Of a stretch of 12,868 bases of DNA, positions 5,569 through 12,868 are shown in pieces. Made by a program: the position numbers and the translations under genes. The notes beneath the pieces were generated by a model. That model did not search any database. It worked only from the letters and a program-made list of their open reading frames with translations, and was not told where the DNA came from. The DNA comes from an uncultured Sulfurimonas sp. (GTDB taxonomy: Bacteria; Campylobacterota; Campylobacteria; Campylobacterales; Sulfurimonadaceae): positions 1 to 12,868 of the forward strand of contig CALDOC010000196.1 in NCBI GenBank assembly GCA_937914675.1, in the 5' to 3' direction. Every line of letters begins with the position of its first letter. The first letter of the stretch is position 1.

Positions 5569-8500
5569 ATGTCGTTAAAAGTAGTACTCTCGCATAAAAC
5601 TCATTATAAGTATGATAAATACATATCGCTTTCACCGCACACCATAAGACTTCGTCCCGCTCCTCATAGCCGAACGCCAATTGACGCCTATTCCATGAAA
5701 ATAACGCCGGAAAATCATTTTATCAACTGGCAGCAAGACGCTTATGGAAATTATTTGGCAAGAATCGTTTTTCCCGAAAAAGTAAAAGAGTTTGGAATCG
5801 ACGTGGAAGTCATCGCGGACTTGATTTCAATCAACCCTTTTGACTTTTTCGTCGAAGAGTACGCCGAACAGTATCCATTTGAGTACAAGCCTGAATTAAA
5901 AGCGGAATTGACTCCCTACTTTGAAATTACCGAAAGCGGGAAGCATCTTAAAGAATTCATGGCGTCGCTTGATTTGAAAGAGCGCAGAGTCAATGATTTT
6001 CTCGTTTACCTCAATACCGAAATTTACAAATATTTAAACTATACCGTTCGTCTTGAAGCGGGCGTTCAAAAATGCGAATACACTCTTGACAAGAAACTTG
6101 GAAGCTGTAGAGATTACGCATGGCTTTTCGTCCAGGTCTTAAGAACTTTGGGACTTGCGGCGAGATTTGTTTCAGGCTATTTGGTTCAACTAAAACAAGA
6201 TGAAAAATCGCTCGACGGTCCAAGCGGTCCAGAGGAAGATTTTACGGATTTGCACGCATGGACGGAAGTGTATCTTCCAGGCGCCGGCTGGGTGGGGCTT
6301 GATTCCACTAGCGGTTTATTCGCTGGAGAGGGACACATCCCACTCGCTTGCACCGCTCATTTTGAAAGCGCGCACGCCATCGAAGGTTTAAGCGACAAAT
6401 GCGAAACTGAGTTTGAATTTTCAAACACCGTGACAAGAATTTTTGAATCTCCTCGCGTTACGAAACCATATCGCGACGATCAATGGGAAGCCATAGACGC
6501 CTTGGGTTACGAAGTGGACGCCGAACTTCAAAGAAACGACGTACGACTCTCCATGGGTGGAGAACCGACTTTCGTATCGATAGACGACATGGAATCGGAG
6601 CAATGGAACACGGCCGCCGACGGTCCTCTCAAAAGAGAACTTGCCGACACGTTGGCGAGAAGACTGCTCAACTCTTTTGGCAAAGGCGGAATGCTTCACT
6701 ACGCCCAAGGAAAATGGTATCCGGGAGAGCCTATCCCAAGATGGCAGACGTCCATCATTTGGAGAAAAGACGGCAAGAAAATTTGGAAAGACGCAAATTT
6801 ATTCGCAAGTATGAACGAAAGCTACAACTATACGAACGAAGACGCCCAAAAGTTTTTAGAGACGTTGGCTCTGACGTTAAAAGTGACGGACGAGACTATC
6901 ATGACGGCCTATGAAGACCCTATGCATTACATCATGAAAGAAGCCGCGCTTCCTATAGACATAGACCCCTCAGAGTACGATATCGATAGCGCTCTTGAGA
7001 GACAAACCATCGCGAGAGTGCTAAGTCAAGGCTTAAGCAAGCCGGTTGGCTTCGTTCTTCCTCTCAACTACGCGGAAGATGAATGGATGACTTCGTTTTG
7101 GACGTTTAGAAGAGAGAAACTTTTCTTAATTCCCGGAGATTCGCCTTTAGGTCTGAGACTTCCAATGGATTCATTGATAGAGAAACCCCAAAACGAGTTG
7201 CCTTTGCATTTTGAGCCGGACCTTTTCGCCAAAGCGCCAAAACTTAAAAATTTTCTTAGAAAAGCGGAAAAAAACGCAAAAGACGTAGAGAGCTTTAAAG
7301 CCAAGAACGACCCTAACGCCGTTTTTATTAGAACTGGGCTCAACATAGAAATAAGAAATGGGAAACTTTACGTATTCTTGCCGCCTTTAAATCATACAAA
7401 CGCCTTTTTAGACCTCATAGCTTCCATAGAAGCGGTCGCGAGAAAGCTGGAGATTAAAGTGGTTTTAGAAGGGTACGAACCCTCTCACGACCTTCGTTTG
7501 GAGACCATCAAAGTCACTCCCGACCCAGGCGTCATCGAGGTGAACATTCAGCCTGTGAGTTCTTGGCAAGAGTTGACGACAAACCTCTTCACGCTCTACA
7601 ACGACGCGAGAGAATCTCGTCTTGGAACGGAAAAGTTTATGCTTGATGGAAAACACACGGGAACGGGTGGTGGAAATCACGTCACGATAGGCGCGATGAA
7701 GCCAGCGGACAGCCCGCTTCTCAGACGCCCCGAAGTGCTTAGAAGTTTACTCACTTTTTGGCAGCATCATCCGGGTCTTTCCTACCTTTTCTCGGGAGCT
7801 TTCATCGGACCGACTTCTCAAGCGCCTCGCGTCGACGAGGGAAGATTGGAAAATCTCTACGAATTGGAAATCGCGTTTGCGCAAATTCCACTAGATCAAG
7901 AGGTTCCTTTTTGGCTTACGGACAGACTTTTCCGTCACATGCTCACGGATATAACGGGAAATACTCACAGATCGGAATTTTGTATAGACAAGCTTTATTC
8001 CCCTGATTCTAGTACCGGAAGACTTGGGATTTTGGAACTTCGGGGATTTGACATGCCTCCACACCCTAAAATGGCCCTGATGCAAAATCTTCTTATTAGA
8101 ACGCTAGTGTCGCTCTTTTGGAGAAAACCTTACAAACACAAACTCGTTCGTTGGGGCACGCAACTTCATGACAAGTTCTTGCTTGAGCATTACGTCAAAG
8201 AGGACATGAAAGACATTGTTGAATTTTTGAACAACGAAGGGTATAATTTCGGACTTGATTGGTTTGACCCGTTTTTTGAGTTTAGATTTCCTCTTTATGG
8301 AATGGCGACGGTTGAAAACGTGCATTTGGAGCTTCGCGCCGCGATTGAGCCTTGGCATGTTCTTGGTGAAGAGAGTGGTTCTCAGGGAACGTCTCGCTAC
8401 GTTGACTCTTCGTTAGAGAGAGTGCAGATAAAAGTAAACAATTTTGTTTCAGAACGCTATTTGCTCACATGCAACTCCGTCGTGATACCTTTGAGTCCTA

Positions 8501-8937
8501 CGGGAGTCGAGGGCGAGTTTGTCGCTGGAGTCAAATACAAAGCGTGGCAACCATGGTCGGCGTTGCATCCGACCATAGGCGTCGACACTCCACTTACGTT
8601 TGACGTTGTGGACAAATGGAACGAAAGATCCATAGGTGGAATGACGTACCATGTTTCTCATCCGGGGGGAAGAACGTATGAAACTTTCCCAATCAACGCG
8701 GGGGAAGCGGAGTCAAGAAGAATCAATAGATTTCAGCCTTTTAATCATACTCAAGGCAACTTGGAATACGTTTCGTCTTCAATGGTGCAACAAAGTTTAA
8801 GAGACGTCAATGGCGCGCAAAGAGCGGTTTTATTTAAAGATAGACCAACAAACGCGGTATTTCTTTTTCAAGAAGTTCCTACGAGTTTGGAATATCCAAA
8901 TACGTTAGATTTAAGAAGAAAGTGGGCAAAACAGTAA
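5569..8937 (+). CDS. Transglutaminase-DUF2126 fusion (predicted COOH-NH2 ligase/amidoligase)
   Basis: This is a 1122-residue two-module protein. Residues 1-85 are the transglutaminase N-domain (LSHKTHYKYDKY, HTIRLRP). The core at about 160-260 has Cys180 (LGSCRDYAWLF), His229 (DLHAWTEVYLPGAGW) and Asp245 (GLDST). From about residue 300 to the end is a DUF2126 domain, recognised by VRLSMGGEPTF (Gly330-Phe335), DGKHTGTGGGNH (693-704) and ELRGFDMPPHPKM (823-835). By family knowledge DUF2126 is assigned to the glutamine-synthetase/GCS-like COOH-NH2 ligase fold, expected to join a carboxylate and an amine using ATP. The fused papain-fold domain could hydrolyse or transfer the same bond. The length is normal for the full fusion. 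There is no signal peptide, so it is probably cytoplasmic. The ATG follows AAGGAAG. The stop TAA is directly followed by the ATG of the ATP-grasp gene. Substrates are unknown. Confidence 0.93.
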   Translation: MSLKVVLSHKTHYKYDKYISLSPHTIRLRPAPHSRTPIDAYSMKITPENHFINWQQDAYGNYLARIVFPEKVKEFGIDVEVIADLISINPFDFFVEEYAEQYPFEYKPELKAELTPYFEITESGKHLKEFMASLDLKERRVNDFLVYLNTEIYKYLNYTVRLEAGVQKCEYTLDKKLGSCRDYAWLFVQVLRTLGLAARFVSGYLVQLKQDEKSLDGPSGPEEDFTDLHAWTEVYLPGAGWVGLDSTSGLFAGEGHIPLACTAHFESAHAIEGLSDKCETEFEFSNTVTRIFESPRVTKPYRDDQWEAIDALGYEVDAELQRNDVRLSMGGEPTFVSIDDMESEQWNTAADGPLKRELADTLARRLLNSFGKGGMLHYAQGKWYPGEPIPRWQTSIIWRKDGKKIWKDANLFASMNESYNYTNEDAQKFLETLALTLKVTDETIMTAYEDPMHYIMKEAALPIDIDPSEYDIDSALERQTIARVLSQGLSKPVGFVLPLNYAEDEWMTSFWTFRREKLFLIPGDSPLGLRLPMDSLIEKPQNELPLHFEPDLFAKAPKLKNFLRKAEKNAKDVESFKAKNDPNAVFIRTGLNIEIRNGKLYVFLPPLNHTNAFLDLIASIEAVARKLEIKVVLEGYEPSHDLRLETIKVTPDPGVIEVNIQPVSSWQELTTNLFTLYNDARESRLGTEKFMLDGKHTGTGGGNHVTIGAMKPADSPLLRRPEVLRSLLTFWQHHPGLSYLFSGAFIGPTSQAPRVDEGRLENLYELEIAFAQIPLDQEVPFWLTDRLFRHMLTDITGNTHRSEFCIDKLYSPDSSTGRLGILELRGFDMPPHPKMALMQNLLIRTLVSLFWRKPYKHKLVRWGTQLHDKFLLEHYVKEDMKDIVEFLNNEGYNFGLDWFDPFFEFRFPLYGMATVENVHLELRAAIEPWHVLGEESGSQGTSRYVDSSLERVQIKVNNFVSERYLLTCNSVVIPLSPTGVEGEFVAGVKYKAWQPWSALHPTIGVDTPLTFDVVDKWNERSIGGMTYHVSHPGGRTYETFPINAGEAESRRINRFQPFNHTQGNLEYVSSSMVQQSLRDVNGAQRAVLFKDRPTNAVFLFQEVPTSLEYPNTLDLRRKWAKQ

Positions 8938-11430
8938 ATGCAAATTTTTGATAGTTACGTTTCAGAATCATCCTTTGATGAACTATATGATAATGACGAC
9001 AACGTCAGAGAGTGTTGGAAAAACGTTGTCGCGGATATAGAAAAAGCGGGCTTGAAACTGCTCGAAGAGAAACAAGACGAGATAGACTGGCATCTTGAAG
9101 ACAATGGCGTAACTTACAATATTTACAACGATAACGACAAGCCCACAAACAGAAGGTGGGGACTTGACCCCATTCCTTTTGTTATTGGGGAACCCGAATG
9201 GGAAGAGATAAAAAAAGGTTTGAGACAGAGGGCGAAACTTTTAAATTTAATATTTAAAGATTTATACTCGGAGCAAAAACTTATCAAAGAAAACATCGTT
9301 CCCGCTGAAGTTATCTTTGGTCACAAGGGTTTTTCAACGGAAGTTTTTGATTTTGGGGCTAAAGAGGATTTTAACCTTTACTATTACGCAGCGGACATAG
9401 CGAGAGGACCCGATGGAAAAATGTGGATTATCAGCGATAAAACTCAAGCTCCATCGGGACTGGCCTACGCCATAGAGAACAGACTCGCCATGAACGTCAT
9501 CGCAAAGGAACTCTACCCGGAGATTACAAAAAAGAAATTGTCCTCTTTTGTCGAAGATTACAAAGCGATGCTAAAAAAGCTCGCCGGCGGCGATTTGTCA
9601 ACCGTAGCGCTGCTTACTCCCGGTCCTCACAATGAAACTTATTTTGAACATGCGTACTTGAGTTCTTTTTTGGAAATCAATATGCTTCAAGGGCAGGATT
9701 TGTTGACAAAAAAGGGTTCTCTTTGGTTGAAAAGTTTGAGCGGACTCAAGAAGATAAACACTCTTTTGCGAAGAGTCGACGATAGATATTGCGATCCTCT
9801 CGAACTAAAAAACGATTCAAGACTCGGAGTGGCGGGACTTATCGAAACCATGAGAGAAGGCAATCTCAACATGGCCAATCCCATAGGCAGCGCGATTTTG
9901 GAAAATATAGGTCTCAACCCCTTTATGAACAAAATAGCGCAATACTTTTTGAAAGAAGATTTAATCCTTCCTCAAATCGCGACATGGTGGTGCGGTCAAA
10001 AGAAAGAGCTTGATTACGTGATAGAAAACATAAGCTCTTTGGTCATTAAAAAAATCGACAGAACCGAAAACATAGACATATACTTTGGAAAAAATTTATC
10101 TTTAGTCGAACGCGACAATCTTATCGCTTTGCTAAAACACAATCCTTACAAATACGTTGCGCAACAAGAGGTGAGTTTCTCTACGGTGCCTTATTACGAA
10201 GACGCCAAAGTTGAACCAAGAAACGCCGTTATTAGAACGTTCTCTCTAAAAAAAGATGAAGAGTACAGCGTTATGAACGGTGGACTCGTTCGAATGTCCA
10301 ACAGCAAAAATAGTTTGCTTGTCTCAAACAATGGCGGACTTAGCAAGGATTTATGGATACTCGGAGACGACTCTCATAGCGCAAATCCAACCTTTAGCTT
10401 AAAACACGCGCATTACGCGGAAACGTCGATCGATCAAGTCTCAACGCTCAAAGCCGAGAATCTATTTTGGCTTGGTAGGTATCTCTCTCGTTCCATCGCC
10501 ACTACGAGATTGATTTTGCACGTGATTAAAAAAATAACAAACTTTTATAGATATGAAGTCGTAACTTCGCTAGAATCACAGCGCATGATAGAAAACGCCT
10601 TAACTCATATGACTATGACGTATCCTGGATTTTTGGACGTCGAAAATCAGGCGAGCCTTAATAGGTTTCCCATGGTTGAGATTACGTCCATCGTTAAAGA
10701 CATGTTTCGATTAGGTTCCCTCTCCTCGACCATATACATGTTGTCAAACGCAAACATTAATCTAAAAGATTTTATGACTCTTGAAACTTGGAAGCTTTTT
10801 GACAAAATACAAAAAGAGTGGCGCGAATTTGCAAGTAGAAAAGGAGACTCGACCATTGTAGTGGCGAGCGAGCTTGACAAATTTCTTATCTATTTCATGG
10901 CGTACAAACAACTTGTGTACGAGAGCGTTTTTCGAGCGCAGGGCTATCTCTTGTATGAGATAGGATTTCAAATTGAGGACTCTTTGCTTCTTATCTCAAA
11001 AGCGAAATCAATGCTTTGCATTAAGCTCGACAAATCGGTTGGACATGACGTCTTAGAAGGAATGCTCAACTCCATAGAGAGTTTCAACGCGTATAGAGCG
11101 CATTACAGAAGTTCCCTATCGCTCAAGAACGTATTGGAATTTTTAATTTTAAATAAACAGTTTCCAAAGTCCATAGGCTATATAATAGACGATCTTTTAA
11201 GAGAATTTAAACTCTTGCCCAAGGCAAAAAAAGAGACGACTTCCTATGAAAAAGCTCTTTTGCAAGCAAAAGTGCTTTTAGAGTCGGTGGATTTAAACGC
11301 TTTGTTAGAGACTAAAGAAGAAGACGGGGTGTACATGGAACTTGATAAGGTTTTATCCGAGTTGTCCACGCTATTTTTAGAGTGTTCAAATGAGTTCTCA
11401 AACACTTATTTTTCACATTATGACGATTAA
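8938..11430 (+). CDS. Circularly permuted ATP-grasp (DUF404/DUF407) fused to alpha-E domain (DUF403)
   Basis: The protein has 830 residues. The first 480 or so form a type 2 circularly permuted ATP-grasp. Visible signatures are EWEEIKKGLRQRAKLLN near 83, DKTQAPSGLAYAIENR (167-182), LLTPGPHNETYFEHAYLSSF starting near 225, RRVDDRYCDPLEL (278-290) and LGVAGLIETMREGNLNMANP, which resemble conserved stretches of this family. From about residue 502 the alpha-E domain begins with STLKAENLFWLGRYLSRS. The usual motif ends in L-E-R, so this copy has Ser for the Glu at 517, and the rest is all-helical. ATP-grasp enzymes make acyl-phosphates and ligate amines; alpha-E is a frequent partner of unknown role. 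The ATG abuts the preceding TAA and has no clear ribosome site (only a purine-rich stretch well upstream), so translation probably depends on re-initiation after the DUF2126 gene. That would tie the two ligases' amounts together. Confidence 0.92.
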   Translation: MQIFDSYVSESSFDELYDNDDNVRECWKNVVADIEKAGLKLLEEKQDEIDWHLEDNGVTYNIYNDNDKPTNRRWGLDPIPFVIGEPEWEEIKKGLRQRAKLLNLIFKDLYSEQKLIKENIVPAEVIFGHKGFSTEVFDFGAKEDFNLYYYAADIARGPDGKMWIISDKTQAPSGLAYAIENRLAMNVIAKELYPEITKKKLSSFVEDYKAMLKKLAGGDLSTVALLTPGPHNETYFEHAYLSSFLEINMLQGQDLLTKKGSLWLKSLSGLKKINTLLRRVDDRYCDPLELKNDSRLGVAGLIETMREGNLNMANPIGSAILENIGLNPFMNKIAQYFLKEDLILPQIATWWCGQKKELDYVIENISSLVIKKIDRTENIDIYFGKNLSLVERDNLIALLKHNPYKYVAQQEVSFSTVPYYEDAKVEPRNAVIRTFSLKKDEEYSVMNGGLVRMSNSKNSLLVSNNGGLSKDLWILGDDSHSANPTFSLKHAHYAETSIDQVSTLKAENLFWLGRYLSRSIATTRLILHVIKKITNFYRYEVVTSLESQRMIENALTHMTMTYPGFLDVENQASLNRFPMVEITSIVKDMFRLGSLSSTIYMLSNANINLKDFMTLETWKLFDKIQKEWREFASRKGDSTIVVASELDKFLIYFMAYKQLVYESVFRAQGYLLYEIGFQIEDSLLLISKAKSMLCIKLDKSVGHDVLEGMLNSIESFNAYRAHYRSSLSLKNVLEFLILNKQFPKSIGYIIDDLLREFKLLPKAKKETTSYEKALLQAKVLLESVDLNALLETKEEDGVYMELDKVLSELSTLFLECSNEFSNTYFSHYDD

Positions 11431-11438
11431 GGAGCTAC

Positions 11439-12380
11439 ATGATATATAACGTTTATCACAAAACGGCATTTGAGTATCAAAGCAACGTTACTTTTAGTCA
11501 TAATCTCGCAAGACTAAAACCAAAGGTTACGGCGTATCAAAAATTACTGGATTTTTCAATGGAAGTCTCTCCGGCGGCTTTTGAATCGCATGATTACCTT
11601 GATATGTTTGGAAACGCGAACACGCATATGCTTATTAGAGAGCCTCATCAATCGTTCTTCGTTATTGGCAAATCGAAGGTGGAAATCTCGCCAGACGTTA
11701 TCGACGAACATGTGCGCAACGTAAAAGCGAACGGCATGACTTATAAGGAAGCGATAAAAAGATTGTCAAAATTCGATATTGCCGATCTGTACGCGAAGCA
11801 GTATCTTTTTGAATCGGATCTCATACCCTATGGTTCAGCGCAAATAAAAGAGTACGCATTGGAATCTTTTACGGATAATCGGGACGTTTTTGAGGCGGCG
11901 CACGAGTTTATGCAGCGCATCTTTAGCGACTTTAAATTTTTGTCTGGGTTTAGTGACATTACAACGCCCGTGGAGGAGATATTCGCGGCAAAGAAAGGCG
12001 TATGCCAGGACTTCGCGCAGTTTGCCATATCCGCGCTAAGAACCATAGGTTTGCCGGCTAAATACATGAGCGGCTATATTGAAACAATCCCTCTCAATGG
12101 GCAAAAAAAATTATTTGGCACGGACGCCTCTCACGCTTGGTTCGCCGTTTACGTGCCAAACGCGGGCTGGATCGAGTTTGATCCGACCAATAATCTTATT
12201 CCAAGAGAACAACACATTCTTTTAGGTTCGGGAAGGGATTACAATGACATTTCACCCTTGAAAGGCGTCGTTTTTAGTAGCGGAAATAGTAATTTGTCGG
12301 TTATGGTGGACGTGAGACGAGAAGAAGTCGGGAGTAAAGAACCAACTTTGCCAACGCAAAGTCAGAGCCAAATTCAGTAG
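11439..12380 (+). CDS. Transglutaminase-like (papain-fold) protein, third stand-alone copy
   Basis: The protein has 313 residues. The N-domain starts MIYNVYHKTAFEYQSNVTFSHN and contains ARLKPK. The core has Cys189 (KKGVCQDFAQF), His232 (DASHAWFAVYVPNAGW) and Asp248 (EFDPTNN). The R-D-Y segment (LLGSGRDYNDISPLKGV) is the conserved end of the typical ATP-grasp/alpha-E-associated transglutaminase. The extreme C-terminus (from about 297) is a low-complexity Pro/Ser/Gln tail ending QSQSQIQ, probably disordered and not part of the enzyme fold. The stop of the upstream gene is part of TAAGGAG, which serves as this gene's ribosome site eight bases before the ATG, so the three genes from 5569 form one operon. 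A strong hairpin covers its stop codon. Confidence 0.94.
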   Translation: MIYNVYHKTAFEYQSNVTFSHNLARLKPKVTAYQKLLDFSMEVSPAAFESHDYLDMFGNANTHMLIREPHQSFFVIGKSKVEISPDVIDEHVRNVKANGMTYKEAIKRLSKFDIADLYAKQYLFESDLIPYGSAQIKEYALESFTDNRDVFEAAHEFMQRIFSDFKFLSGFSDITTPVEEIFAAKKGVCQDFAQFAISALRTIGLPAKYMSGYIETIPLNGQKKLFGTDASHAWFAVYVPNAGWIEFDPTNNLIPREQHILLGSGRDYNDISPLKGVVFSSGNSNLSVMVDVRREEVGSKEPTLPTQSQSQIQ

Positions 12381-12397
12381 AATTCTCTACTGAATTT
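12370..12397. terminator. Perfect 12-bp hairpin over the stop codon, likely bidirectional terminator
   Basis: The left arm AAATTCAGTAGA (12370-12381) and right arm TCTACTGAATTT (12386-12397) pair fully around an ATTC loop. The TAG stop of the last transglutaminase (12378-12380) is inside the left arm. On the plus strand it is followed by a short T-rich stretch (TTATCGTTT). The hairpin sits between convergent genes only 23 bases apart, so it probably ends both transcripts. The arms are AT-rich and the T-tract is imperfect, which lowers certainty about efficiency. Confidence 0.65.
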
Positions 12398-12403
12398 TAT
12401 CGT

Positions 12404-12868
12404 TTAATCCACTACTATCAGTTTATCCATTTGTCTGTAGATGTCACCCATAATATCGTCGTTATCGCTTGCTTTTATGTTTATTTCAGGATTAAGCAGT
12501 TTAAACGTTGCGTTAATCTCTTCTAAAATCAACTCCGTCATTGCTTGTTTTCTATTAAATCTTAAGCGAAAATCGACCTCTTCAACAAGTTTTCCCAATT
12601 TTAAAAAATAATCGCCAGCTTTTCTGTGTCCTCTTTTTGTTTGAGCTCCCCAAATTTCACTGATTAAAGAGAGAGCGTAATCAATGTCTTGATAATCCAC
12701 TCTTAGGTCGCTTTTAGAAGTTCTCTGAGCCATTTCATTGAGCGCGATGATCTCGCCAAACGCCAATTCGTCTATGTACTCTCTACTAATGATCGCGTTT
12801 TCTCTCGCGTTTTGAAGTATAGTCGATAAATTTGCGGAGTGATCGCCTCTAATGGACTTGTCTAAAAA
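12404..12868 (-). CDS. Alpha-E (DUF403-like) domain protein, C-terminal fragment (5' end beyond window)
   Basis: The frame is open from the right edge to the TAA at 12406-12404, giving 154 visible residues. The in-frame TTG at 12766 is only an internal codon, and the coding pattern continues upstream of it. The fragment is helical and polar. It contains SIRGDHSANLSTILQNAREN followed by AIISREYIDE, which fits the alpha-E pattern of a small loop, then [IL]-x-x-x-L-x-x-A-R-E-N-A-x-x-x-R-[DE]. Further on, AGDYFLKLGKLVEEVDFRLR fits the late W-x-F-L-x-L-G-R-x-[LV]-E-R-x-D motif, here with Lys and Glu replacing the two arginines. This would be a second, stand-alone alpha-E protein beside the fused copy. 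Such genes usually follow a separate circularly permuted ATP-grasp gene, which would lie to the right of the window. The family call is by pattern and moderate; that the gene is real and incomplete is more certain. Confidence 0.6.
   Translation of the reverse strand, partial: FLDKSIRGDHSANLSTILQNARENAIISREYIDELAFGEIIALNEMAQRTSKSDLRVDYQDIDYALSLISEIWGAQTKRGHRKAGDYFLKLGKLVEEVDFRLRFNRKQAMTELILEEINATFKLLNPEINIKASDNDDIMGDIYRQMDKLIVVD

Noticed and set aside
6483..6914. 143-codon plus-strand open frame inside the DUF2126 fusion gene
   Set aside because: It is an out-of-frame shadow of a well-supported gene, with an Arg/His-rich composition and no recognisable motif.
8938..11430. ATP-grasp/alpha-E fusion as a novel gene fusion
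   Set aside because: Fusions of these two domains at about this length are already common in the family, so the fusion itself is not new.
1..12868. Mobile element, CRISPR array or defence island
   Set aside because: I found no transposase, integrase, terminal repeats, spaced direct repeats or known nuclease genes. The block reads as ordinary chromosomal operons.

Overview
This window looks like a chromosomal segment from a moderately AT-rich Gram-negative bacterium. A member of the Campylobacterota (Sulfurimonas/Arcobacter-like) fits best, judging from the protein style, the A/T-rich intergenic DNA with clear -10 boxes but poor -35 boxes, and the gene set. This assignment is tentative, because the window has no rRNA, tRNA or other marker gene. 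Coding density is high: no stretch of more than about 190 bases lacks a gene. I see no tRNA, rRNA, CRISPR array, insertion sequence or phage gene.

Positions 1-3554 (all minus strand) hold three units. (i) A TetR-type repressor overlaps by ATGA the start of a TolC-like outer-membrane efflux protein that runs off the left edge; a TetR-style operator lies in front. (ii) An Amt ammonium transporter is followed four bases later by a small protein that matches the chemoreceptor zinc-binding (CZB) pattern except that its cysteine is serine. A perfect 20-bp palindrome sits over the -35 region of the amt promoter. (iii) A 262-residue protein of the SHOCT-domain type is transcribed divergently from the next block.

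Positions 3741-12380 (all plus strand) form the main block. Two transglutaminase-like proteins are in tandem. After a 163-bp AT-rich leader with its own extended -10 promoter come a 1122-residue transglutaminase-DUF2126 (predicted amidoligase) fusion, an 830-residue circularly permuted ATP-grasp/alpha-E fusion whose ATG abuts the previous stop codon, and a further transglutaminase. All four transglutaminase domains keep a Cys-His-Asp triad. A perfect 12-bp hairpin covers the last stop codon. Converging on it from the right edge is the C-terminal part of what I read as a second, stand-alone alpha-E (DUF403-like) protein.

This gene company (transglutaminase, DUF2126 COOH-NH2 ligase-like, circularly permuted ATP-grasp, alpha-E) has been predicted from comparative genomics to make or attach an amide-linked peptide or tag and to process it with the papain-fold transglutaminases. 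To my knowledge the product and target are not established. It is therefore the best candidate in the window for an undescribed system. The ligases (DUF2126 and ATP-grasp) would form amide bonds at the cost of ATP. The transglutaminases would cleave, transfer or crosslink. The alpha-E domains probably act as helical partners. None of these proteins shows a signal peptide, so the chemistry is probably cytoplasmic.
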